Assembly (NCBI GenBank): GCA_052326605.1
Contig: JBKQMB010000042.1
Span: 21,520-85,519 of the forward strand
DNA from: Bog-756 sp052326605
GTDB lineage: Bacteria; Actinomycetota; Acidimicrobiia; Acidimicrobiales; RAAP-2
DNA: 64,000 nucleotides
Direction of reading: 5' to 3'
A model generated the notes under the pieces. That model was given only the letters and a program-made list of their open reading frames with translations, did no database searches and was not told the origin of the DNA. Below are positions 15,625-23,576 of this stretch, piece after piece (the stretch's first letter is position 1; every line of letters starts with the position of its first letter). Both the position numbers and the translations under genes were made by a program.

Positions 15625-17114
15625 CCGCCGACGTCGTGCGCACCGTGGTCGTGCTCTCACTTGCGGGGGCACTGCCCTCGATGGCGCTGGCCGGAGTCCG
15701 GCCGGTGGCCCTGGCCGTCACCCCGCTGAGCGGGGCGGCCATCGCCGCGCTGGCCTCGACCTGCTGCCTGGCCATCGCCGGCGACCTGTGGGAGTGGTTC
15801 GTCGTGCTCGCTGCGCTGGCCGCGGCAGCGGTCCTCGCCGTCTGGGCCGTCCGCCCGGGCTCGCGCCCGTGGAGCCGGGACGCCGGCGAGTGGTCGTGGC
15901 CGGTGCTCGGCGGCATGGCAGTGGTGATCGCCGTGGTCGTCTGGTCCCTGCGCGGACTGTCGGTGCCCGATGTCGGCTTCGACGCCCGGATGTTGTGGGT
16001 ACTGCGGGGTGCTTGGTTCGTCCACGGCCACGGGGTCGCACGAGGCGTACTCACGAATGTCTCCTACCAGTTCGCCGAGCCGAGTTTCCCCCCGCTCATC
16101 GGATCGGCGGCCGGCATCGGCTGGGTGGCCAACGGGATGGAGGTGGGCAGTGCCGCCTCGTTCCGGCTGGGACAGATCGTGGTCGGCGTCCTCAACGGTT
16201 GCGCCCTGGTCGCCCTGGGCACCGCCATGCTCCGGGTGTCGACCTCTGCCACCCGGCGGACCGGACATGTTCCGGACTGGGTGGCCGGCGTGGCGGCAGC
16301 AGTGGTGGCGGCACTGCTGTGCACAGCGGCCGCAGGATCGGCCGGGAGGTACCTCACCAACGGGTTCGCCGACGCGCCCTGGGTGTTCGCCGCTGCGTTC
16401 GCGGTGGTGTTCGGGCTGTTCCTGCCCGTGAGCCCCTCCAACCTCGGGGTGGCGGCGGTCGGCGTCGCCGTGGCCGGCCAGATCAAGTTGGAGGGGACCT
16501 TTACCGCAGGTGCCGTCGTGGTGCTGTTGTCCCTGCGATATGCCTGGGCGGCGCCGTCGCGCCGGGGCCGGGTGGCGGCGGTGGTCGCCGGAGGAGCGGG
16601 GATTGCGGCGCTGGCCGCCTGGCCGATCCTCGCCTCGGCCCTCCATGCGGTGCCCGACGCCGACACGACGGGACCACGCAGCGGAACCATCGACGGGCGC
16701 CTTCATGCCACGGTCGATGCGTTCGGGGGCCATCTCCACCTCGTGCCGGTCGCCGCCGTGGTGGCGATCGTGGGTGCCCTGGTCCTGCGTGGGTCGCGCC
16801 GTCAGTTGGGAATCGGGAGCGACCTGGCGCTGTGGCTGGTCATGGCGTGCAACCTGGTTGTGGTGGCCGGCACCTACGTCTTCGGCACGACGACGATCCG
16901 TGTGTGGCTGGGGGTGTCGGTCGACCGGGTGGTCCTGTTCGCCGTGGTGATGGCGCTGGTCGACGTGGCGGTCTGGTCGTTGGTGGCGGTCGACCTGCTC
17001 CTGTCCGAGGGCACGCGGGTGTTCCACCGCCCGCCGGTCCCCCGGCCGTCGGGCGGTGGAACACCCACGGCGTTGGACGGCGGCCGCCCCGGCGTACTAC
17101 ACCAGCCACCATGA
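15621..17114 (+). CDS. Polytopic membrane protein, GT-C glycosyltransferase-like
   Basis: 497 residues with about 11-12 hydrophobic segments. After the third helix the loop VPDVGFDARMLWVLRGAW holds an Asp and resembles the first periplasmic loop of polyprenyl-phosphate-sugar GT-C enzymes, where an acidic residue is catalytic. The tail after the last helix is Pro/Gly-rich. ATG 15621 is chosen because it overlaps the upstream stop (ATGA); the stop in turn overlaps the next ATG in the same way. A role in envelope glycan transfer is inferred only from topology and the loop. Confidence 0.68.
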   Translation: MTADVVRTVVVLSLAGALPSMALAGVRPVALAVTPLSGAAIAALASTCCLAIAGDLWEWFVVLAALAAAAVLAVWAVRPGSRPWSRDAGEWSWPVLGGMAVVIAVVVWSLRGLSVPDVGFDARMLWVLRGAWFVHGHGVARGVLTNVSYQFAEPSFPPLIGSAAGIGWVANGMEVGSAASFRLGQIVVGVLNGCALVALGTAMLRVSTSATRRTGHVPDWVAGVAAAVVAALLCTAAAGSAGRYLTNGFADAPWVFAAAFAVVFGLFLPVSPSNLGVAAVGVAVAGQIKLEGTFTAGAVVVLLSLRYAWAAPSRRGRVAAVVAGGAGIAALAAWPILASALHAVPDADTTGPRSGTIDGRLHATVDAFGGHLHLVPVAAVVAIVGALVLRGSRRQLGIGSDLALWLVMACNLVVVAGTYVFGTTTIRVWLGVSVDRVVLFAVVMALVDVAVWSLVAVDLLLSEGTRVFHRPPVPRPSGGGTPTALDGGRPGVLHQPP

Positions 17115-17623
17115 CCACCTACGACCGCCCCTTCGGCCGCTACTTCGAGGACTTCGAGCCGGGTGACGTGTATCGCCATTGGCCCGGCAAGACCATCACC
17201 GAGGCCGACGACCACCTGTTCTGCATGATCACCATGAACCACCACCCCCTGCACACCAACGCCTGGTTCGCCGAGAACGAGACCGTGCAGGGGAAGAACG
17301 TGGTGGTGGGCAACTTGGTCTACTCCCTGGCACTGGGCATGAGCGTCCCCGATGTCAGCGGGATGGCCATCGCCAACCTCGAGGTCGAGTCCCTGATCCA
17401 CCGGGCGCCGACCTTCCACGGGGACACCATCTACGCGGAGACCAAGGTCATCGCCAAGGCGGAATCGAAGTCACGGGACGACCGCGGCGTGGTGACGGTC
17501 GAGACCAAGGCGTTCAACCAGCGTGGCGACGAAGTGTGCTTCTTCCGGCGGAAGGTCATGGTCTGGAAGCAGGCCGCCGCCCCGGTGCGCCGCCGCCCCT
17601 ACGGGGACGACGTCTGGGGTTGA
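17111..17623 (+). CDS. mch: MaoC-type hydratase, probable mesaconyl-CoA hydratase
   Basis: 170-residue hotdog-fold protein: YFEDFEPGDVYRHWPGKTI, then TEADDHLFCMITMNHHPLHT, where the Asp/His of the MaoC hydratase site lie, and MAIANLEVESLIHRAPTFHG. It closely resembles, from memory, the short MaoC protein found beside the lyase, mutase and crotonyl-CoA carboxylase genes of the ethylmalonyl-CoA cluster in Streptomyces. With mcl and mcd nearby, hydration of mesaconyl-CoA to beta-methylmalyl-CoA is the best role. It is coupled to the upstream membrane protein by ATGA overlap, an odd partner. Confidence 0.75.
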   Translation: MTTYDRPFGRYFEDFEPGDVYRHWPGKTITEADDHLFCMITMNHHPLHTNAWFAENETVQGKNVVVGNLVYSLALGMSVPDVSGMAIANLEVESLIHRAPTFHGDTIYAETKVIAKAESKSRDDRGVVTVETKAFNQRGDEVCFFRRKVMVWKQAAAPVRRRPYGDDVWG

Positions 17624-17639
17624 GCGGAACGGCCGGCCG

Positions 17640-18602
17640 ATGACCCGGGGACGGGTCGCGTTCCGACGCGACGCCGTCGGGAGCTTCGAGGGGGTGAGGG
17701 CGATTCGCCCGCCCGCGCAGGTCCGCGCCCTCGGCCGTGCCGTCGAACAGTGGGGGACCGCGACGGGCGCCGACTCCCGACGAGCCGCACTGCCGTGGCG
17801 ATCGACCCGGGACCCCTGGGCCGTGCTGGTGAGCGAGGTGATGGCCCAACAGACCCAGCTGGCCAGGGTGGTGCCGGCCTACCTCCGATTCCTCGAGATG
17901 TTCCCCACGCCGGCAGCATGCGCGGGCGCACCCTTGGGCGACGTGCTGCGGGCCTGGGAGGGGATGGGCTACAACCGCCGCGCCCGCAACCTGCACCGGG
18001 CTGCCGATGCACTCGTTGCCGAACACGGCGGTGCCGTCCCCGCCGACCTCGGCGCCCTGCTGACGCTCCCGGGCGTGGGCCCTTACACGGCCCGGGCGGT
18101 GTTGGCCTTCGCCTTCAGGCACGACATGGGGGTGGTGGACACCAACGCCGGAAGGGTGCTGTCGAGGGCGGTGGCCGGCCGGCCGCTGCGCCCCGCCGAG
18201 GCCCAGGCGCTGGTGGACGCCATGGTGCCCGCCGGGGGCGGGTGGCAGTTCGGCCAGGCCCTGCTCGACCTTGGTGCCATGGTGTGCGTTGCCGCAAGGC
18301 CCCGGTGCGGCGACTGCCCCATCCGGCCCCGCTGCAGATGGGCGTCGGCCGGCCGGGGCGGTCCGGACCCCGCCCGGGGCTCGGCGGCGGTCTCGACGGC
18401 GCAGACGGTGTTCGCCGGATCCGACCGGCAGGGTCGGGGCCGGCTCGTCGATGCGTTGCGGAGGGCGCCCGTGACTCCGGACCGGGTCTCGGCTGCGATG
18501 GGATGGGAGGACGAGCCGGGACGGGCTGCCCGGGTGGTGGAGAGTCTCATCGGGGACGGGTTGGTGGCCCGTGACGACTGCGGAGTGCTCCGCCTCCCCT
18601 AG
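17640..18602 (+). CDS. mutY: A/G-specific adenine DNA glycosylase
   Basis: 320 residues. Removes adenine mispaired with 8-oxoguanine. The catalytic Glu lies in VSEVMAQQTQ, the helix-hairpin-helix is LLTLPGVGPYTARAVL, the catalytic Asp is in GVVDTNAGRVLSR, and the [4Fe-4S] cluster ligands follow the pattern C-x6-C-x2-C-x5-C (MVC ... RPRCGDC ... RPRC). The C-terminal part is short and lacks an evident NUDIX-like 8-oxoG reader; a winged-helix-like end replaces it, as in several actinobacterial MutY proteins. It is the last gene of the run starting at 14.8 kb, and its stop is part of an inverted repeat. Confidence 0.9.
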   Translation: MTRGRVAFRRDAVGSFEGVRAIRPPAQVRALGRAVEQWGTATGADSRRAALPWRSTRDPWAVLVSEVMAQQTQLARVVPAYLRFLEMFPTPAACAGAPLGDVLRAWEGMGYNRRARNLHRAADALVAEHGGAVPADLGALLTLPGVGPYTARAVLAFAFRHDMGVVDTNAGRVLSRAVAGRPLRPAEAQALVDAMVPAGGGWQFGQALLDLGAMVCVAARPRCGDCPIRPRCRWASAGRGGPDPARGSAAVSTAQTVFAGSDRQGRGRLVDALRRAPVTPDRVSAAMGWEDEPGRAARVVESLIGDGLVARDDCGVLRLP

Positions 18603-18627
18603 ATGATCCCTTGGAATTGATCATCTA
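18600..18627. terminator. Perfect palindrome carrying both convergent stop codons
   Basis: TAGATGATC and GATCATCTA form a 9-bp stem with a 10-nt loop. The first three bases are the mutY stop TAG and the last three are the stop of the minus-strand hydrolase, so each gene ends inside the stem. It is AT-rich, unlike the GC hairpins elsewhere. Confidence 0.5.
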
Positions 18628-19494
18628 GGCGGTCAGGAAGCGGATGATGTGGTCGTTGACCTCGTCGGGCTTCTCCACGTGGAGGAAGTGCCCGGCTCCC
18701 TCGATGACCACGACCTCCGACCCGGGTGCCAGGTGGTCGGCAACCGGGCCGATCACCTCGATGCCCATGCAGCCGTCATCCGCGCCGTGCAGGTACAGGA
18801 TCGGCTGCGGGGCCGTCGTGTTGCCGGCCGCCTGGGCGGCAGCGGCCTCCGGGTCGTCCGGCGGGCCGGCGAACATTGCCCGGTAGTACCCGATGGCAGC
18901 GCCCAGGCTTTCGGGAGCGGCCAGCGCCTTCTTGACCTGTGCGGCATCCCAGGACCCGTCGAAGCCCGGTGACCAGGCCGCCCAGAGGCGGTCGATGAAG
19001 ACGAAGTCGTCGACGGCCACTCCGTACTCGGCGAGCGCCGTCTGGAAGAAGAAGATGTACCAGCTGCGGTGCAACTGGTCGAAGGCGAAGAACCGCTCAC
19101 CCATCGACCGCTGGGGCGGCACTGCGGCGGTGACCGCTATCCGCCAGCGATCGGGCTGGAAGGCCGCCGCTCCGTAGGTCATCATCGCCCCCCAGTCGTG
19201 CCCGATGATCACGGCGTCCCCGTCGCCACCGAGGGCCTCGTGGAGAGCGCAGGCGTCGAGGGCGAGTGTCCCGGTGTCGTAGCGGCCGTCCTCGGGCACC
19301 GACGTGGGCGCGTATCCGCGCAGGTAGGGCGCCACGGCGTGGTACCCGGCATCGGCCAGGCGGGGGAGCAGGTGGCGCCAGGTGTGGGGGGTGTCCGGGA
19401 AGCCGTGCAGGCACAGGGCGAGCGGCCCGTCCTCAGGGCCTTCGCCCAGGTAGGCGAACTCGACACCGTTGGCATTCACCGTGTGTTGATCCAT
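18625..19494 (-). CDS. Alpha/beta hydrolase, epoxide hydrolase-like
   Basis: 289 residues. Oxyanion motif LHGFPDTPHTWRHLL, the nucleophile elbow GHDWGAMM with Asp as nucleophile (as in epoxide hydrolases and haloalkane dehalogenases) and the C-terminal His in GAGHFLHVEKP. The cap region lies between about residues 130 and 200. An acid residue is present in HGADDGCM. Epoxide hydrolysis is more likely than dehalogenation given the cap, but not certain. Starts at ATG 19494, 7 nt after a -10 box. Confidence 0.82.
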   Translation of the reverse strand: MDQHTVNANGVEFAYLGEGPEDGPLALCLHGFPDTPHTWRHLLPRLADAGYHAVAPYLRGYAPTSVPEDGRYDTGTLALDACALHEALGGDGDAVIIGHDWGAMMTYGAAAFQPDRWRIAVTAAVPPQRSMGERFFAFDQLHRSWYIFFFQTALAEYGVAVDDFVFIDRLWAAWSPGFDGSWDAAQVKKALAAPESLGAAIGYYRAMFAGPPDDPEAAAAQAAGNTTAPQPILYLHGADDGCMGIEVIGPVADHLAPGSEVVVIEGAGHFLHVEKPDEVNDHIIRFLTA

Positions 19495-19501
19495 GTCCCG
19501 G

Positions 19502-19507
19502 AGGGTA
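19502..19507 (-). promoter_or_regulatory. -10 box TACCCT, leaderless hydrolase gene
   Basis: Minus-strand TACCCT with a 7-nt spacer to ATG 19494. It sits back to back with the box of the plus-strand MBL gene 27 bp away, so the divergent pair shares one short promoter region. Confidence 0.45.
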
Positions 19508-19533
19508 CCTCGGGGTCGGGCCGGCGCCGCGGC

Positions 19534-19539
19534 TAGCCT
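19534..19539 (+). promoter_or_regulatory. -10 box TAGCCT, leaderless MBL gene
   Basis: TAGCCT ends 9 nt before GTG 19549. No ribosome site is present in the 54-bp gap. Confidence 0.45.
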
Positions 19540-19548
19540 GCTCCTTCT

Positions 19549-20415
19549 GTGAGAATCACCTACTTCGGCGTGCGGGGATCGTGCCCGTGCTCGTCCGACC
19601 AGCACCGTCGCTACGGGGGAAACACCTCCTGCGTCCTGGTCGAGGTGCCTGGCGAACCTCCCTTGATCCTCGACCTGGGGACGGGGCTCCGCTCCCTGGG
19701 CAACTACCTCAACGTCCCCCTCCAGGCCGCAGGCATCCCGCTCGAGGCCAATGTGTTCCTGACCCATCTGCACTACGACCACGTGTTGGGGCTGCCCTTC
19801 TTCTCGCCGATGCGGGACCCGGGCGCGGTGCTCGAGATCTACGGCCCGTCGCAGGACGGGCAGGAAGGGGAGTCGCTGCACGACGCCATGGCCGGTATGG
19901 TCAAGCCTCCCTTCTTCCCGATCCACATGGCCGACTTCCGCGGCGAGCTGCGCTTCCATGACCTGGGGGATGGCGACGACGTGACCCTCGGGTCCATCAA
20001 GGTGAAGGTGCGTGCCGTCCCGCACATCGGGCACACCCTCGGCTTCCGGGTCGAGGCCGACGGTCGCAGCGTGGCCTACATCTCGGATCACCAGGCCCCG
20101 GTCGATCGCCAGACCGTGGACCGGGGGGTCATGGACTTGTGCGACGGCGCCGACGTGGTCATCCACGATGCCCAGTACACGGAGGACGAGTTCGTCCTGT
20201 TCTCTGACTGGGGCCATTCGACCCCCGCCTACGCGGTCCATGTCGCCAGTGTGGCCGGGGCCCGCAAGTTGCACCTGTTCCATCACGACCCGGTCCATGT
20301 GGACAAGGTGATCGACCAGATACTCCGCCAGTCGCGGCGCATGGCATCGAAGCTGCCACTGTCCGAGGTGATCGCCTCGGCCGAAGGAATGTCGTTCGAC
20401 CTGGGGGCCGAGTGA
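19549..20415 (+). CDS. Metallo-beta-lactamase-fold hydrolase
   Basis: 288 residues. MRITYFGVRGSCP start and the zinc motif THLHYDHVLGLPFF (HxHxDH), with further ligands in IGHTLGF, SDHQAP and FHHDP. The layout matches the PhnP/RNase-Z-like branch of phosphodiesterase-type MBL proteins rather than beta-lactamases. Substrate unknown. Its stop overlaps the GTG of the flavin reductase gene (GTGA), and the RmlC-like gene follows 3 nt later, giving a three-gene operon. Confidence 0.8.
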   Translation: MRITYFGVRGSCPCSSDQHRRYGGNTSCVLVEVPGEPPLILDLGTGLRSLGNYLNVPLQAAGIPLEANVFLTHLHYDHVLGLPFFSPMRDPGAVLEIYGPSQDGQEGESLHDAMAGMVKPPFFPIHMADFRGELRFHDLGDGDDVTLGSIKVKVRAVPHIGHTLGFRVEADGRSVAYISDHQAPVDRQTVDRGVMDLCDGADVVIHDAQYTEDEFVLFSDWGHSTPAYAVHVASVAGARKLHLFHHDPVHVDKVIDQILRQSRRMASKLPLSEVIASAEGMSFDLGAE

Positions 20416-20918
20416 CCGTGGTGTTCGACACCGCCGGGTTCAAGGACGCCATGAGCCGCTTCACCACCGGGGTCACCATCGTCTCGGGCATCGAGGAGGG
20501 CGAGCCGGTGGGCTTCACCTGCCAGAGCTTCGTCTCGCTGTCCATCGACCCACCGTTCGTCGCGGTCGCCCCCGCCCGCACCTCGACCAGTTGGCCTCGC
20601 ATCGCCAGGGCAGGGAGCTTCTGCGTCAATGTCCTTGGTCGGCACCAGGTGGATCTGGGCCGTGCCTTCTCAGTCTCCGGAGGGCGGAAGTTCGAGGGCG
20701 TGGAGTGGCATCCGTCGCCAGGCAGCGGCTCGCCGGTGATCGAGGGCTGCCTGGCATGGGTCGACTGTGCCGTGGAGCTGGTGCACGACGCCGGCGATCA
20801 CGAGCTGATCATGGGACGTGTACTCGACCTCGGGACAAGGGAGGGATCGCCGCTGCTGTTCTTCCGCAGCGGGTTCGCTGCGCTGGCCTCGCTCGAGCGC
20901 GACGAGGAAGGGGAGTAG
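20412..20918 (+). CDS. Flavin reductase-like (FMN-binding) protein
   Basis: 168 residues of the flavin reductase domain: FKDAMSRFTTGVTIVSG at the start, GFTCQSFVSLSIDPPFVAVAP at the FMN site, and the final LLFFRSGFAAL. Such proteins reduce FMN/FAD with NAD(P)H for two-component monooxygenases; no oxygenase partner is adjacent. Translationally coupled to the MBL gene by the GTGA overlap. Confidence 0.83.
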   Translation: MTVVFDTAGFKDAMSRFTTGVTIVSGIEEGEPVGFTCQSFVSLSIDPPFVAVAPARTSTSWPRIARAGSFCVNVLGRHQVDLGRAFSVSGGRKFEGVEWHPSPGSGSPVIEGCLAWVDCAVELVHDAGDHELIMGRVLDLGTREGSPLLFFRSGFAALASLERDEEGE

Positions 20919-20921
20919 CCG

Positions 20922-21473
20922 GTGCCACAGATCGAGCAGTCCGAGGTGATCGCCGACGTCGTCGTCGTCGAGCCCGATGCCCACGGTGATGAACGGGGAC
21001 GGTTCGTGGAGACCTACCGGCGGAGCTGGTTCCCGCTGGGTCGCGAGATGACCCAGGCCAACCGGTCCGAGAAGCAGGCCGGTGCGATCGTGGGCCTGCA
21101 CTACCACCTGCACCAGGCCGACTACTGGTACGTCCTCCGGGGGACCGCCCGCGTGGTCCTCCACGATCTGCGCCAAGGATCACCGACCGATGGCGCCACG
21201 CTCTCCCTCGACCTCGACGGCGACCACGACCGCGGCCTGTTCATCCCGCCCGGGGTCGCCCATGGGTTCGCCTCGCTGACCGACCTCGCCCTGTGGTACC
21301 TGGTGGACGGCTACTACAACCCGAACGACGAGCTGGGCGTGGCCTGGGACGACCCGGCCATCGGTGCGGACTGGGGCCTCGTCGATCCGGTGCTTTCGGA
21401 CCGAGACCGTTCGAACCCGTTGCGGTCGGAGATCCCGGCAGGCGTGCAGCCTCGGGCGGGCCTCCGTACCTGA
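20922..21473 (+). CDS. RmlC-like sugar nucleotide 3,5-epimerase family protein
   Basis: 183 residues, double-stranded beta-helix fold of dTDP-4-dehydrorhamnose 3,5-epimerase. GRFVETYRRSWFP, the His-bearing AIVGLHYHLHQADYWYVLRG, FIPPGVAHGFASL and LVDGYYNPNDELGVAWDDP follow the family order. The substrate-binding Arg usually found just before GLHY is Val here, so the sugar may differ. No other rhamnose genes are nearby. GTG start 3 nt after the flavin reductase stop. Confidence 0.78.
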   Translation: MPQIEQSEVIADVVVVEPDAHGDERGRFVETYRRSWFPLGREMTQANRSEKQAGAIVGLHYHLHQADYWYVLRGTARVVLHDLRQGSPTDGATLSLDLDGDHDRGLFIPPGVAHGFASLTDLALWYLVDGYYNPNDELGVAWDDPAIGADWGLVDPVLSDRDRSNPLRSEIPAGVQPRAGLRT

Positions 21474-21559
21474 CCGGCCACCTCCGGGTCCGGGCGGGCG
21501 GGCCGCTGTCGCCCTGGCGAACCCCTTCGGTGCCTCGTCCTGTCTGCCAGACTGCGCAG

Positions 21560-22369
21560 ATGGCACCCTCCACGGCGCGCATGCCGGCCCCCACCCCCGA
21601 CCGGCTGGGCTCCCCGGGCACCGGGGTGCTGGTCACCGGTGGGGGATCGGGAATCGGCAGGGCGACGGCGCTGGCACTCGCCGAGGTCGGGCGGCCTGTT
21701 GCCGTCTGGGACATCGACGCCGAGGGTGCCGAGGAGACCGCCACCATCTGCCGGCGGGACCACGGGGTCGTGGCCGAGTGGGCGGTCGTGGACGTGGCCG
21801 ACACCGCCGCCATCGAGAAGGCCGTGCCCGAGGCCGCCGACGCCCTGGGCTCACTGGGTGGGTTCGTCCATTCCGCCGGCAGGTCGGGGCCGATGCCGGT
21901 GGACTTCGTCGACGACGAGCTGTGGGACGCCACCCTGAATGTGAACCTCCGGGCTCCAGTGATGATCTCACGCATGCTGCTGGATCCGTTCCGCCAGGCC
22001 GGACCGGGGTCGGCCGTCGTCCTGATCTCCTCGGTCGAGGGCCTGTTCGGGAGTGCGGTCCTCACCGCCTACTGCGCGTCCAAGGGCGGTGTACTGGGTG
22101 TGATGCGATCCATCGCACAACGATTCGCCAGTGAGGGCTTCCGGGTCAACGCCGTCTGCCCGGGTGCGGTGGACACCCCGATGCTCCAACCTGCCTTCGA
22201 GCTCCCCGGATTCCGCGCGCAGCTCGAGGAGCGGACCCCCCTGCAGCGGGTGTCCACCCCAGACGAGGTGGCCAGACCCATCCGGTTCCTGCTCTCCGAC
22301 GAGGCGTCTTTCATCACGGGCACCCACCTGACCGTGGACGGGGGAATGACCTCGGTGACCGCCATCTGA
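21560..22369 (+). CDS. Short-chain dehydrogenase/reductase
   Basis: 269 residues. A 20-residue Pro-rich leader is followed by VLVTGGGSGIGRATALAL, the NAG-equivalent HSAGRSG, ISSVEG with the catalytic Ser, AYCASKGG with Tyr/Lys and the final LTVDGGMTSV. Complete FabG-like fold. ATG 21560 is the first in-frame Met and leaves the NAD loop at a normal distance. Substrate unknown. Confidence 0.82.
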   Translation: MAPSTARMPAPTPDRLGSPGTGVLVTGGGSGIGRATALALAEVGRPVAVWDIDAEGAEETATICRRDHGVVAEWAVVDVADTAAIEKAVPEAADALGSLGGFVHSAGRSGPMPVDFVDDELWDATLNVNLRAPVMISRMLLDPFRQAGPGSAVVLISSVEGLFGSAVLTAYCASKGGVLGVMRSIAQRFASEGFRVNAVCPGAVDTPMLQPAFELPGFRAQLEERTPLQRVSTPDEVARPIRFLLSDEASFITGTHLTVDGGMTSVTAI

Positions 22370-22461
22370 GCACTAGGGCGGGCGGTTGCGCCTCCTGCCA
22401 CCCACCCCGGACGGCGCCGATCTGGGCGCCGGTGCCCGTGGAGCCCCCTTTTCGGGGTTGA

Positions 22462-23514
22462 ATGGTCCCGATGTGGATCGTCCTGATCGGAGTGGCGTTG
22501 GTTGCCGTCGGGGTTCTGACCGCGGGGCTGATCCGGCGACCCAGAAGCCACGACCTGCACTCCGTGCGGAGCTACCACTCGGCTCTCGGGACGCTGGAGC
22601 ACCTGTCCGACAGGGTCGGACCGTCGACAGCGAGGCCCTTCGACCGGACCGGCGGGCCGGCAGAAGGCCATGTGGCCGACGCGCCCGCAGGGGATGGCCG
22701 GGCGGAGGGCGACGGGACCACCCCCGGGACCGGCCCCGGACCCACCCGAGCGGTGCCACCGGTTCGGATCTGGGGCAGGGACGACGTTCCCGACCCCGAC
22801 GCGCCCCTGATCTTCGACGACGCCCGCCCCATCGACCGGTACCGTTCCAGCACCGCGGGCGGGGGGGTACCGGCGGTCCGGTCGGGCCGCGCCCAGAAGA
22901 TGGCGCTCGACTCGATGAACCATCGACCGCGGCGCAAGGCCGCGGTGGTACTCGTGGCGGCGGCCCTCGTGTTTTTCGGGGCGCTGGCGTACATCGGGAG
23001 CAGGCGCTCCAACACTTCGGCGCACCCCACGCCTTCGTCCACGACCCGGACAACAGGCCCGGCGTCCACGTCCACGACGGCCGGCTCAGCGAACCGGGGC
23101 AACGCCGACAAGACCAAGACCAAGACCAAGGTCACCCCGACCACGCTGCCCAGCCGGATCGTCGCCTCGTCGTCGACGGCGTCGTCCGCCACCTACCCGG
23201 TCGGAAGCAACTCCTTCCAGATCACGGTGACGGCCACCGGGCCCTGTTGGATCGACGCCTCGACCTTGGCCTCGGGGTCCACGCTGTGGACAGGGTCGCT
23301 CCAGGCCGGGAACGTCCAGGTGATCCAGGCCACCGGGCCCACCACCGTCCAGATCGGCGCCGCCTCCGTCTCCTTCACCGTCGGCACCGTGCCGGTGGTG
23401 CTCCCGACGCCGTTCCACACCCCGTTCGTGGCGACGTTCCAACCGGTCGCTGCGGCCTCGACCAGTGCGACCACGACGATCCCAGCGGGGCCGGCGGCCA
23501 CCTCCCCCGGCTGA
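22462..23514 (+). CDS. Two-segment membrane protein with RodZ C-terminal (DUF4115)-like domain
   Basis: 350 residues. Membrane segment 1 is IVLIGVALVAVGVLTAGLI (about 6-24). A charged, Pro/Gly-rich cytoplasmic stretch of about 130 residues follows, then segment 2 (AAVVLVAAALVFFGALAYIG, about 155-175), a Thr/Ser/Lys linker with TKTKTK, and an extracytoplasmic beta-domain (FQITVTATGPCWIDASTLAS ... LWTGSLQAGNVQVI) that resembles the RodZ DUF4115 domain. RodZ links MreB to the wall machinery, but here the N-terminal HTH is absent and an extra membrane segment is present. Function unproven. A second ATG at 22471 is equally possible. Confidence 0.62.
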   Translation: MVPMWIVLIGVALVAVGVLTAGLIRRPRSHDLHSVRSYHSALGTLEHLSDRVGPSTARPFDRTGGPAEGHVADAPAGDGRAEGDGTTPGTGPGPTRAVPPVRIWGRDDVPDPDAPLIFDDARPIDRYRSSTAGGGVPAVRSGRAQKMALDSMNHRPRRKAAVVLVAAALVFFGALAYIGSRRSNTSAHPTPSSTTRTTGPASTSTTAGSANRGNADKTKTKTKVTPTTLPSRIVASSSTASSATYPVGSNSFQITVTATGPCWIDASTLASGSTLWTGSLQAGNVQVIQATGPTTVQIGAASVSFTVGTVPVVLPTPFHTPFVATFQPVAAASTSATTTIPAGPAATSPG

Positions 23515-23515
23515 A

Positions 23516-23534
23516 GCGCCCGGATCGGGGGCGC
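23516..23534. terminator. Hairpin after the RodZ-C-like gene
   Basis: GCGCCC/GGGCGC, 6-bp stem and 7-nt loop, directly after the stop and before the convergent S9 peptidase gene. No T-run. Confidence 0.4.
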
Positions 23535-23576
23535 GCTCGGGTGCTGCCCGCCCGGCGGCCGCCAGGGTCATGCAGC

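Noticed and set aside
15788..17623. A 611-codon frame overlapping the GT-C-like gene and joined to the MaoC protein
   Set aside because: Its first 440 residues are Arg/Gly-rich shadow. The MaoC protein has its own ATG at 17111, coupled by ATGA.
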